Positions 1 through 5,188 of a stretch of 8,908 nt of DNA are shown here, piece after piece (positions within the stretch are counted from its first letter, which is position 1; each line of letters opens with the position of its first letter). The position numbers were made by a program, and so were the translations under genes. The stretch spans positions 1-8,908 of the forward strand of contig JAUYMV010000638.1 in assembly GCA_030698645.1 (NCBI GenBank), read 5' to 3'. The DNA is from Mesorhizobium sp. GTDB taxonomy: Bacteria > Pseudomonadota > Alphaproteobacteria > Rhizobiales > Rhizobiaceae. The notes below the pieces were generated by a model. The model worked only from the letters and a program-made list of their open reading frames with translations, was not told the origin of the DNA and did no database searches.

Positions 1-1131
1 TCGCTGGTGTTCGACCCGGGCGCGGCGGCGCGTCGGGGCGCGATCGTCGGCAAGAAGCTCGGCGGCCGCATCCTGTTCGTGACCGATCCGGGGCTGCGCG
101 CGCTCGGCCTGACCGACGCCGCGGTCGCCTCCCTGCAGGCCGCCGGCGTCACGGTGACGATGTTCGACCGCGTCGAGGCCGACCCGTCGCTTGCGACGCT
201 GATGCTGGCGGTGGAGGCAGGCGCAGCGGCCGATGTGATGGGCGTCGTCGGGTTTGGCGGCGGCTCGTCGCTGGACGTGGCGAAACTGGCGGCGCTGCTG
301 CTCGGATCGGGCGAGGACATCTACGGCGCCTGGGGCGTCGCGCAAGCCAAGGGACCGCGCCTGCCGCTGGCGCTGGTGCCGACGACAGCGGGCACCGGGT
401 CGGAGGTCACGCCGGTGTCGATCATCACGGTCGGCGAGGAGGAGAAGCGCGGCGTGTCGTCGGCGCTAATCCTGCCCGACATCGCCGTGCTCGACGCCGA
501 ACTGACGCTCGGCCTGCCGCCGGCGATCACGGCGGCGACCGGGGTCGACGCCATGGTGCATGCGATCGAGGCCTATGCCTCCAAGAACGCCAACAACAAC
601 CCGCTGTCGAAGATGCTGGCGCGCCAGGCGCTGCGCCTGCTGGGCGCCAATATCGAGACGGCGGTGTTCGACGGCCGCAATCTCGAGGCGCGCGGGGCGA
701 TGCTGCTCGGCTCGATGCTGGCCGGCCAGGCCTTCGCCAATTCGCCGGTCGCGGCCGTCCATGCGCTGGCCTATCCGATCGGCGGCACGTTCCACGTGCC
801 GCACGGGCTGTCGAACGCGCTGGTGCTGCCGCATGTGCTGCGCTTCAACGCGCCCGACGCGGCGCATCTCTACGCCGAGATCGCCGCCGACGCGTTTCCG
901 CATCTGGCGCGCGAGGAGGGCGCGCAGGGGATCACCGCCGCCTTCATCGAGGAACTGGCGGATCTTTCGAGGCGCCTCGGCATGCAGACGCGGCTGCGCG
1001 AGGTATCGATCGGGGAGGGGCATCTGGCCAAGATGGCGGCCGACGCCATGAAGCAGCAGCGCCTGCTGGTCAACAATCCGCGGCCCGTCGGCGAGGCCGA
1101 TGCGCTGGCGATCTACCGGGCGGCGTGGTGA
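1..1131 (+). CDS. Iron-containing alcohol dehydrogenase (5' partial)
   Basis: Group III metal-dependent alcohol dehydrogenase, a cytosolic NAD(P)-linked oxidoreductase for alcohols/aldehydes; the substrate cannot be told from sequence. The frame is open from base 1, so the GTG at 7 is probably not the start. Family members carry about 15 more residues before the FDPGAA segment, so the 5' end lies outside the window. Numbering from that GTG, the nucleotide-binding GGGSSLD is at 84-90, the PTTAGTGSEV signature at 125-134, and the metal ligands are D181 and H185 (DxxxH), H252 (VHALAYP) and H266 (PHG). Their spacing closely matches FucO-type enzymes and all ligands are intact. The TGA shares its A with the ATG of the thioesterase gene (TGATG), which indicates translational coupling. 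A maleylacetate reductase-like role is possible but less likely. The family call is firm; the substrate is open. Confidence 0.93.
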   Translation, partial: SLVFDPGAAARRGAIVGKKLGGRILFVTDPGLRALGLTDAAVASLQAAGVTVTMFDRVEADPSLATLMLAVEAGAAADVMGVVGFGGGSSLDVAKLAALLLGSGEDIYGAWGVAQAKGPRLPLALVPTTAGTGSEVTPVSIITVGEEEKRGVSSALILPDIAVLDAELTLGLPPAITAATGVDAMVHAIEAYASKNANNNPLSKMLARQALRLLGANIETAVFDGRNLEARGAMLLGSMLAGQAFANSPVAAVHALAYPIGGTFHVPHGLSNALVLPHVLRFNAPDAAHLYAEIAADAFPHLAREEGAQGITAAFIEELADLSRRLGMQTRLREVSIGEGHLAKMAADAMKQQRLLVNNPRPVGEADALAIYRAAW

Positions 1132-1568
1132 TGGCGGAGCGCGCCGAACCGTCGCCCCGCGCCGCCTATCGCGCGTTCCGGACGATCACCACGCGGTGGA
1201 TGGACAATGATCTCTACGGGCACATGAACAATGTGGTGCATTACTCGCTGTTCGACACCGCGGTGAACGGCTGGCTGATCGATGAGGGCGCGCTCGACCT
1301 GCACAAGGGCGACGAGATCGGCCTGGTGGTCGAGACCGGGTGCCGCTACTTTCGCGAGATGGCGTTTCCGGATGTCGTGACGGCGGGGCTGCGCGTGACG
1401 AAGCTCGGCACGTCTTCGGTGCGCTACGAAGTCGGCCTGTTCCGGAACGACGAGGAAACCGCCGCCGCGGAAGGCTTTTTCGTGCACGTCTATGTCGACC
1501 GCGCGAGCCGGCGGCCGAAGCCGCTCGGCGAGCGGATGCGAAGCGTGCTCGATGGTATCAGGACATGA
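1131..1568 (+). CDS. Hot-dog fold acyl-CoA thioesterase (4HBT/YbgC-FcbC family)
   Basis: Predicted cytosolic thioesterase of 145 residues, a usual size for a single hot-dog domain. The diagnostic segment is RWMDNDLYGHMNN (about residues 22-34). D27 aligns with the catalytic aspartate of 4-hydroxybenzoyl-CoA thioesterase/YbgC enzymes, and GHMNN precedes the long central helix (VVHYSLFDTAVNGWL). I chose the ATG at 1131, which overlaps the stop of the dehydrogenase gene. In-frame GTG codons at 1125 and 1128 are alternatives, and no start has a strong Shine-Dalgarno. The tight overlap suggests one transcript with the dehydrogenase, perhaps releasing an acid from a CoA ester linked to the aldehyde/alcohol step; that pairing is inference. 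The acyl group cannot be predicted. Confidence 0.88.
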   Translation: MAERAEPSPRAAYRAFRTITTRWMDNDLYGHMNNVVHYSLFDTAVNGWLIDEGALDLHKGDEIGLVVETGCRYFREMAFPDVVTAGLRVTKLGTSSVRYEVGLFRNDEETAAAEGFFVHVYVDRASRRPKPLGERMRSVLDGIRT

Positions 1569-1581
1569 GAACGGGATACAC

Positions 1582-2469
1582 ATGCCAAAGCTAGCAGCCC
1601 CCGAAGTTACCGGCTTCTTCGACCGGCGCACGTCGTCGATCCAGTATGTCGTCGCCGACCCCGCGACCAGGGCCTGCGCCATTATCGATCCGGTGCTCGA
1701 CTTCGACGAGAAGTCGGGCTCGACCGGCACCTTCAACGCGGACCGGATCCTCGATCATGTCGCGGCTGAGGGGCTGACCGTCGAGTGGATTCTCGACACC
1801 CATCCACATGCCGATCATTTCTCGGCGGCCGACTATCTGAAGCGGCGCACCGGCGCACCGACGGCGATCGGCGAACGGGTGGTCGACGTGCAGAAGCTCT
1901 GGAAGGCGATCTACAATTGGCCGGATTTCCGCACCGACGGATCGCAGTGGGACAGGCTGTTTTCGGCGGGCGAGACCTTCACGATCGGGTCGCTCGAGGG
2001 CCGCATCCTGTTTTCGCCCGGCCATACGCTTGCCTCGATCACCTATCTGATCGGCGATGCGGCCTTCGTGCACGATACGCTGTTCATGCCCGACAGCGGC
2101 ACGGCGCGGTGCGACTTTCCGGGCGGCAGCGCCAAGCGCCTGTGGCAATCGCTGCAGGAGATTCTCGCCCTGCCTGGCGAGACGCGGGTCTTCACCGGGC
2201 ACGACTACCAGCCGGGCGGCCGGGCGCCGCTCTGGGAAAGCACAGTGGCCGAGCAGAAGGCGACGAACACCCATATGTCGAAATGCGGCACGGAAGCGGA
2301 ATTCGTCGACGTCCGAACCGCGCGCGACGCCATCCTGCCGATGCCCAAGCTCATCCTGCACGCGCTGCAGATCAACGTGAACGGGGGCCGGCTGCCCGAG
2401 CCCGAGGCGAACGGAAAGCGCTATCTGAAGCTGCCGCTCGACGCGCTGCCCGGCGCCAAATGGGACTGA
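1582..2469 (+). CDS. blh: Persulfide dioxygenase-like MBL-fold protein (Blh/ETHE1 type)
   Basis: Metallo-beta-lactamase-fold protein of 295 residues. It resembles Blh of the BigR regulon and the ETHE1 persulfide dioxygenases, which oxidise glutathione persulfide to sulfite and so detoxify sulfide. The metal motif THPHADH is at 73-79 (H74, H76, D78, H79), SPGH gives H148, and D165 in VHDTLF aligns with the third iron ligand of ETHE1. TGHDY at 205-209 supplies the further family histidine. The DSGTARCDFPGG stretch (171-182) is typical of the Blh branch. Xylella and Agrobacterium Blh carry an extra sulfurtransferase-type domain; this protein has only the MBL part. The start is the ATG at 1582 with a weak GAGA upstream; a longer in-frame start at 1492 would overlap the thioesterase gene and lacks family support. 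Sulfur-transport genes follow, which supports the persulfide role. Confidence 0.88.
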   Translation: MPKLAAPEVTGFFDRRTSSIQYVVADPATRACAIIDPVLDFDEKSGSTGTFNADRILDHVAAEGLTVEWILDTHPHADHFSAADYLKRRTGAPTAIGERVVDVQKLWKAIYNWPDFRTDGSQWDRLFSAGETFTIGSLEGRILFSPGHTLASITYLIGDAAFVHDTLFMPDSGTARCDFPGGSAKRLWQSLQEILALPGETRVFTGHDYQPGGRAPLWESTVAEQKATNTHMSKCGTEAEFVDVRTARDAILPMPKLILHALQINVNGGRLPEPEANGKRYLKLPLDALPGAKWD

Positions 2470-2490
2470 GGCGCCGTGCCCGACGCCCGC

Positions 2491-2518
2491 TTGGCAAACG
2501 CCCCGCACCAGGGATAGT
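2491..2518 (+). promoter_or_regulatory. Possible sigma-70 promoter before the YeeE pair
   Basis: TTGGCA at 2491-2496 (5 of 6 with consensus) is followed after 16 bases by GATAGT at 2513-2518 (4 of 6). It lies in the 115-base gap between the dioxygenase and the first YeeE gene. Downstream is a small inverted repeat, GCGGC (2523-2527) and GCCGC (2535-2539), with the AT-rich loop ATTTTTA. The repeat could be a leader hairpin or an operator. I see no long AT-rich palindrome of the BigR-operator kind. The prediction rests on box similarity only. Confidence 0.3.
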
Positions 2519-2584
2519 TTGCGCGGCATTTTTAGCCGCAGGGCTGCCGACGGCTCCGATGACGATCAACAAGGATAGGGACAT

Positions 2585-3013
2585 ATGACCGAGTTCACGC
2601 CGTTCGCCTCGCTCCTCGGAGGGGCGATGATCGGGCTTGCCGCCGTGCTGCTGATGGCCTGGGAAGGCCGCATCGCCGGCATCAGCATGATCGCCGGGCG
2701 CCTGCTGCCGCCCTATCTCGACGGCGCGCTCGTCTCGCGGCTCGGCTTCGTCGCCGGGCTGATCGCCGCGCCGTTGGCGGTGATGCTGGCAACCGGTGCC
2801 CCGGTGGCGCAGACGGTGTCGTCCAATCTGCCGCTGATGGCGGTCGCCGGCCTGCTCGTCGGGTTCGGCGCGGTGTGCGGCAGCGGCTGTACCAGCGGAC
2901 ACGGCGTCTGCGGACTGGCCCGCCTCTCGGTTCGGTCGCTCGTCGCCACGCTGACCTTCATGCTGACGGCCTTCGTCACCGTCTTCGTCGTCCGCCACAT
3001 GATGGGAGCCTGA
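2585..3013 (+). CDS. YeeE/YedE family sulfur-transport half protein (N-terminal-half type)
   Basis: Inner-membrane protein of 142 residues, half the size of full-length YeeE/YedE transporters, with about four hydrophobic helices (roughly 8-25, 52-70, 83-98, 118-137). The signature [21 protein letters not shown] contains C98, C102, H106 and C109, matching the cysteine-bearing pore motif of thiosulfate/sulfur-compound importers of this family. The ATG at 2585 is preceded by AAGGA (2571-2575) at 9-base spacing, a clear ribosome-binding site. The gene lies 3 bases ahead of the second half protein and follows the persulfide dioxygenase. This arrangement is known from BigR-type persulfide operons. 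The substrate (thiosulfate, persulfide or another reduced sulfur species) is inferred from the family. Confidence 0.9.
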   Translation: MTEFTPFASLLGGAMIGLAAVLLMAWEGRIAGISMIAGRLLPPYLDGALVSRLGFVAGLIAAPLAVMLATGAPVAQTVSSNLPLMAVAGLLVGFGAVCGSGCTSGHGVCGLARLSVRSLVATLTFMLTAFVTVFVVRHMMGA

Positions 3014-3016
3014 TCC

Positions 3017-3448
3017 ATGTCCTTCCTGGTCAATCTCCTGCTCGGCCTGCTGTTCGGCATCGGGCTCGTCGTCTCCGGCATGTCGGACCCGGCCAAGGTC
3101 GTCAACTTCCTCGACCTGTTCGGCACATGGGACCCCTCGCTCGCCTTCGTCATGGGCGGCGCGGTGGTGGTCGCCTTCGTCGGCTACCGCCTGGTGCTGG
3201 CGCGCCCGGCGCCTGTCACCGGCGGGGAGTTCCACCTGCCGACGCAGACCGAGATCGACGCGCCGCTGCTCGGCGGCGCGGCGGTCTTCGGCATCGGCTG
3301 GGGCCTGAGCGGCTTCTGTCCCGGCCCGGCGCTGACCGCGCTCGGCCTCGCCGCGCCGGGCACGCTCGCCTTCGTGCCGGCCATGTTCGTCGGCATGTGG
3401 GCGGCGCGCTATGCCAGCGGGCGGATCGGCAAGCCATCGTTCGCCTAA
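3017..3448 (+). CDS. YeeE/YedE family sulfur-transport half protein (second half, DUF6691-like)
   Basis: Inner-membrane protein of 143 residues and the partner of the preceding half protein. It starts with a hydrophobic helix (about 4-21) followed by [13 protein letters not shown], a segment typical of this subfamily. Helices near 41-62, 86-100 and 113-130 follow. The motif [15 protein letters not shown] (96-110) holds the single conserved cysteine C101, whereas the partner carries a three-cysteine motif. GGGAG-like GGGAG at 3004-3008 gives a good ribosome-binding site 8 bases before the ATG. With only 3 bases between the genes, stoichiometric co-synthesis is likely. The two proteins probably assemble into one transporter equivalent to a fused YeeE; this is inference from half-size and the complementary cysteine motifs. 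No periplasmic or soluble sulfur carrier (TusA-like) is seen next to it. Confidence 0.88.
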   Translation: MSFLVNLLLGLLFGIGLVVSGMSDPAKVVNFLDLFGTWDPSLAFVMGGAVVVAFVGYRLVLARPAPVTGGEFHLPTQTEIDAPLLGGAAVFGIGWGLSGFCPGPALTALGLAAPGTLAFVPAMFVGMWAARYASGRIGKPSFA

Positions 3449-3499
3449 ACGTCCGCTTTGGTCTATGCCGTCGGACCCTCAGTCGTGAAAGCGCCGAAA

Positions 3500-3763
3500 A
3501 TGTCCGACAGCATCGAGCCGAAGCAGAAATTCCCCAAGCTGATCGTCGTGATGGCGTTTGACCGCGACGAATCGGGCGATCTGCAGCCGGTCGGCGATCC
3601 GGTCGAGTTCCAGACGGAGGAGCGCGCGGTGCGCACCGCCAGGCAGCTCGCCGAAAAACATCCGGGCGTCATCGCCTGGTCGCGCGAGGCGCGGCCCGAC
3701 ATCGGCGAGTATGGCGAGCCGACGGAACTCTACCGGCACGGGGACGTGCCGGACATGGAGTAG
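3500..3763 (+). CDS. Conserved-looking small protein of unknown function
   Basis: Protein of 87 residues, soluble and charged, with no signal peptide or membrane helix. A hydrophobic strand (KLIVVMAFD, about 12-20) is followed by an acidic loop, then a helix EERAVRTARQLAEKHPGVIAWSR split by HPG (about 38-60), and an acidic C-terminus (GDVPDME). I recall similar small proteins in rhizobia but cannot assign a function. The ATG at 3500 (GAAAG upstream) is preferred over the TTG at 3458, because the extra 14 residues look non-coding and have no ribosome-binding site. The stop is only 15 bases before the CCA end of the convergent tRNA-Met gene. It lies 51 bases after the YeeE pair and could be read from the same transcript. 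Confidence 0.72.
   Translation: MSDSIEPKQKFPKLIVVMAFDRDESGDLQPVGDPVEFQTEERAVRTARQLAEKHPGVIAWSREARPDIGEYGEPTELYRHGDVPDME
3733..3752. repeat. Perfect 8-bp inverted repeat at the 3' end of the small ORF
   Basis: CCGGCACG (3733-3740) and CGTGCCGG (3745-3752) pair perfectly around the four-base loop GGGA. The hairpin lies inside the last codons of the small ORF and just downstream of the tRNA gene in the tRNA's own direction. It could end tRNA transcription on the minus strand or transcripts of the plus-strand block. Neither strand has a T-run after it, so an intrinsic terminator is only a possibility. Confidence 0.5.
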
Positions 3764-3778
3764 CGGTCATTTGAGAAA

Positions 3779-3855
3779 TGGTAGCGAGGAGTGGACTCGA
3801 ACCACCGACCCCAGGATTATGATTCCCGTGCTCTAACCAACTGAGCTACCCCGCC
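3779..3855 (-). tRNA. tRNA-Met (anticodon CAT, elongator type)
   Basis: Read on the minus strand, a complete 77-base cloverleaf folds. Acceptor GGCGGGG pairs with CCTCGCT (two G-T wobbles), the D stem is GCTC/GAGC with the nine-base loop AGTTGGTTA, and the anticodon stem CGGGA/TCCTG encloses loop ATCATAA with anticodon CAT. The variable loop is GGGTC, the T arm is GGTGG-TTCGAGT-CCACT, the discriminator is A, and CCA is encoded. The D-loop AGTTGGTTA equals that of elongator tRNA-Met, whereas tRNA-Ile2 (CAT read as k2CAU) usually has a shorter one. The initiator is excluded by the paired 1-72 position and the lack of three G-C pairs in the anticodon stem. I therefore call elongator Met, with Ile2 the remaining alternative. 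Confidence 0.95.
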
Positions 3856-3922
3856 AGGGCGGCGATGCGGCTCGAGACAGCCGGAAACCGGACGTATCGA
3901 GGCGTTCGCCAAGGTCGGGCGG

Positions 3923-3951
3923 ATATAAGGGAGCGAGGGCGAACCTGTCAA
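3923..3951 (-). promoter_or_regulatory. Strong sigma-70 promoter of tRNA-Met
   Basis: On the minus strand TTGACA (complement of 3946-3951) is a perfect -35 box, followed by exactly 17 bases and TTATAT (complement of 3923-3928). Transcription would start near 3916, giving a 5' leader of about 60 bases before the mature tRNA end at 3855. The stretch right after the -10 box is GC-rich (CCGCCCGACC), the type of discriminator found in stable-RNA promoters under stringent control. Confidence 0.8.
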
Positions 3952-3960
3952 GCATGTCGG

Positions 3961-4017
3961 GTGCGTGCGGGCGGGCCAAATGGCGCCGATCGGCGCCCGA
4001 TCCTGCCCGACACGCAC
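3961..4017. repeat. Large nested inverted repeat (cruciform-like) between tRNA-Met and gnnA
   Basis: The outer arms are 3961-3975 (GTGCGTGCGGGCGGG) and 4002-4017 (CCTGCCCGACACGCAC). They pair over 15 positions with one bulged A (4010) and one G-T pair. Inside lies a perfect 16-base palindrome, GGCGCCGATCGGCGCC (3982-3997). An overlapping alternative hairpin is GATCGG (3988-3993) with CCGATC (3997-4002). The element is non-coding, begins 10 bases upstream of the tRNA-Met -35 box and ends about 90 bases before the gnnA start. It may be an RNA leader structure, a regulator site, an insulating terminator, or a copy of a dispersed intergenic palindrome; the sequence alone does not decide. Confidence 0.7.
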
Positions 4018-4032
4018 GGCCTGACGCAGCGT

Positions 4033-4046
4033 CCGGCGCGCGCCGG
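4033..4046. repeat. 14-bp perfect GC palindrome
   Basis: CCGGCGCGCGCCGG at 4033-4046 is its own reverse complement. It lies 15 bases after the larger nested repeat and directly before the possible -35 box of gnnA, so it could affect transcription of that gene. The alternating CG core is also a Z-DNA-prone type of sequence. GC-rich genomes form such short palindromes by chance more easily, so its function is uncertain. Confidence 0.5.
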
Positions 4047-4048
4047 GG

Positions 4049-4077
4049 TTGAGTTCGCCCCGCGCGGTCGATATGTG
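4049..4077 (+). promoter_or_regulatory. Possible promoter of the gnnA gene
   Basis: TTGAGT (4049-4054, 4 of 6 with consensus) lies 17 bases before TATGTG (4072-4077, weak -10). A start site near 4084 would leave a leader of about 25 bases before the ATG at 4109 and would exclude the in-frame ATG at 4073. The AT content rises only here in an otherwise GC-rich gap. This is a weak prediction. Confidence 0.25.
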
Positions 4078-4108
4078 TCTGCCAACATTCCTCGACGGCT
4101 TGGATTTC

Positions 4109-5062
4109 ATGGCGCCGCGCATTGCTGTTCTGGGCTGCGGATACTGGGGCAGCAATCATATCCGTACGCTGAAATCGCTCGGCGCGCTTGTCGCGGTCTC
4201 GGACGCCAATCCCGCGCGCGCGGAGGGCTTCGCCGTCGAGCAGGATTGCCTGGCGATCGCGCCCGACGAGCTGTTCGCGCGCGACGATGTCGACGCCATC
4301 GTCATGGCGCTGCCGCCGCAGTTTCACGCGGCGGCCGCGATCCGGGCGGTCGAGAACGGCAAGGACGTGCTGGTCGAAAAGCCGATCGCGCTGACGGTCG
4401 CCGATGCGGAACGCGCCGTGCAGGCGGCGCACGACCACGACCGCATCTTCATGACCGGGCACGTGCTGCGCTTCCATCCGGCCTTCGAGAAACTGAAGTC
4501 GCTGATCGACAATGGCGATCTCGGCGAGGTGAAATACATCCATTCGCACCGGCTCGGCCTCGGCAAGTTCCACACCGAGAACGACGCGCTGTGGGACCTC
4601 GCGCCGCACGACCTGTCGATGATCCTGGCGATCACCGGATCGTTCCCGACCGAAATCCGCGGCGAGGGGGCGGCGCTGCTCGACCATTTGAGCGATTTCG
4701 CGCATCTGCACATGCGCTTCCCGAACGGGCTCCGCAGCCATCTCTTCACATCGCGGCTGAACCCCTACCGCGAGCGCCGGCTGACCGTGGTCGGCACCAA
4801 GGCGATGGCGGTGTTCGACGATGTCGAGCCGTGGGAGCGCAAGCTCGCGGTCTATCGCCACGCGGTCTGGCAGGACAGCGGCCAGTGGGCCTTCACCGCC
4901 AACGAGCCGAGCTACGTGGCGGTCGAGCAGGGCATGCCGCTGACGCGCGAGCTGCAGCATTTCATCCATTGCATCGAGACGCGCGAGGCGCCGCGCACCA
5001 GCGGCGAGGAAGCGATCAGCGTGCTGCGCATCCTGACCGCCGGCACCGTGCTGCACGACTGA
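4109..5062 (+). CDS. gnnA: Gfo/Idh/MocA oxidoreductase, probable UDP-GlcNAc 3-dehydrogenase (GnnA-like)
   Basis: NAD-dependent sugar dehydrogenase of 317 residues. The Rossmann motif GCGYWG is at 9-14, directly after the start, and VLVEKP (87-92) gives the family's EKP motif with catalytic K91. WDLAPHD (162-168) supplies the D/H pair used in substrate binding and proton relay. I chose the ATG at 4109 because family members begin a few residues before the first beta strand; upstream in-frame starts at 4073 (ATG) and 4049 (TTG) would add an unconserved tail. The aminotransferase gene 126 bases downstream points to oxidation of a nucleotide sugar at C3 for later amination. In Acidithiobacillus, GnnA acts on UDP-GlcNAc for diamino-type lipid A. 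WbpB/WlbA-type enzymes acting on UDP-GlcNAcA are the alternative. Family firm, substrate inferred. Confidence 0.85.
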   Translation: MAPRIAVLGCGYWGSNHIRTLKSLGALVAVSDANPARAEGFAVEQDCLAIAPDELFARDDVDAIVMALPPQFHAAAAIRAVENGKDVLVEKPIALTVADAERAVQAAHDHDRIFMTGHVLRFHPAFEKLKSLIDNGDLGEVKYIHSHRLGLGKFHTENDALWDLAPHDLSMILAITGSFPTEIRGEGAALLDHLSDFAHLHMRFPNGLRSHLFTSRLNPYRERRLTVVGTKAMAVFDDVEPWERKLAVYRHAVWQDSGQWAFTANEPSYVAVEQGMPLTRELQHFIHCIETREAPRTSGEEAISVLRILTAGTVLHD

Positions 5063-5188
5063 CCGGCGGCAATCTTCGCGACGCGGCGATCACCGCGCAT
5101 AACATCGCGGTCGATTGTGTGAAGCCTGGCGGGCTGGCGCAAGGCGGCTGATCGATTTATGACGCTGCGACGCAACAGGAACGCACAG

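Noticed and set aside
1492..1581. Longer N-terminus for the persulfide dioxygenase
   Set aside because: The extra 30 residues overlap the thioesterase gene and look like a frame-shifted shadow of it; the family starts near the ATG at 1582.
1591..2529. Minus-strand open frame of 312 codons
   Set aside because: It is antisense to the persulfide dioxygenase gene, which has all metal ligands in the plus-strand frame.
2523..2539. Intrinsic terminator after the dioxygenase gene
   Set aside because: The T-run lies in the loop of the GCGGC/GCCGC hairpin rather than after the stem, so it does not fit a terminator.
2372..3235. Minus-strand open frame of 287 codons
   Set aside because: It covers parts of three plus-strand genes and encodes a hydrophilic E/H/D/Q-rich product without recognisable structure.
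3779..3855. tRNA-Ile2 (CAT modified to lysidine) instead of tRNA-Met
   Set aside because: The nine-base D-loop AGTTGGTTA and general sequence match elongator tRNA-Met. A tilS-type determinant check by software would settle it.
3779..3855. tRNA gene as an integration site of a mobile element
   Set aside because: No integrase gene, no repeated tRNA 3' end and no composition change are seen nearby.
3817..4155. Minus-strand frame ending in GGVAQLVRARES
   Set aside because: The peptide is the translation of the 5' part of a tRNA gene, a classic false prediction.
3833..5056. Minus-strand open frame of 407 codons
   Set aside because: It is antisense to the gnnA-like gene and enters the tRNA gene. 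Its composition (R, H, D, Q rich) is that of a shadow frame.
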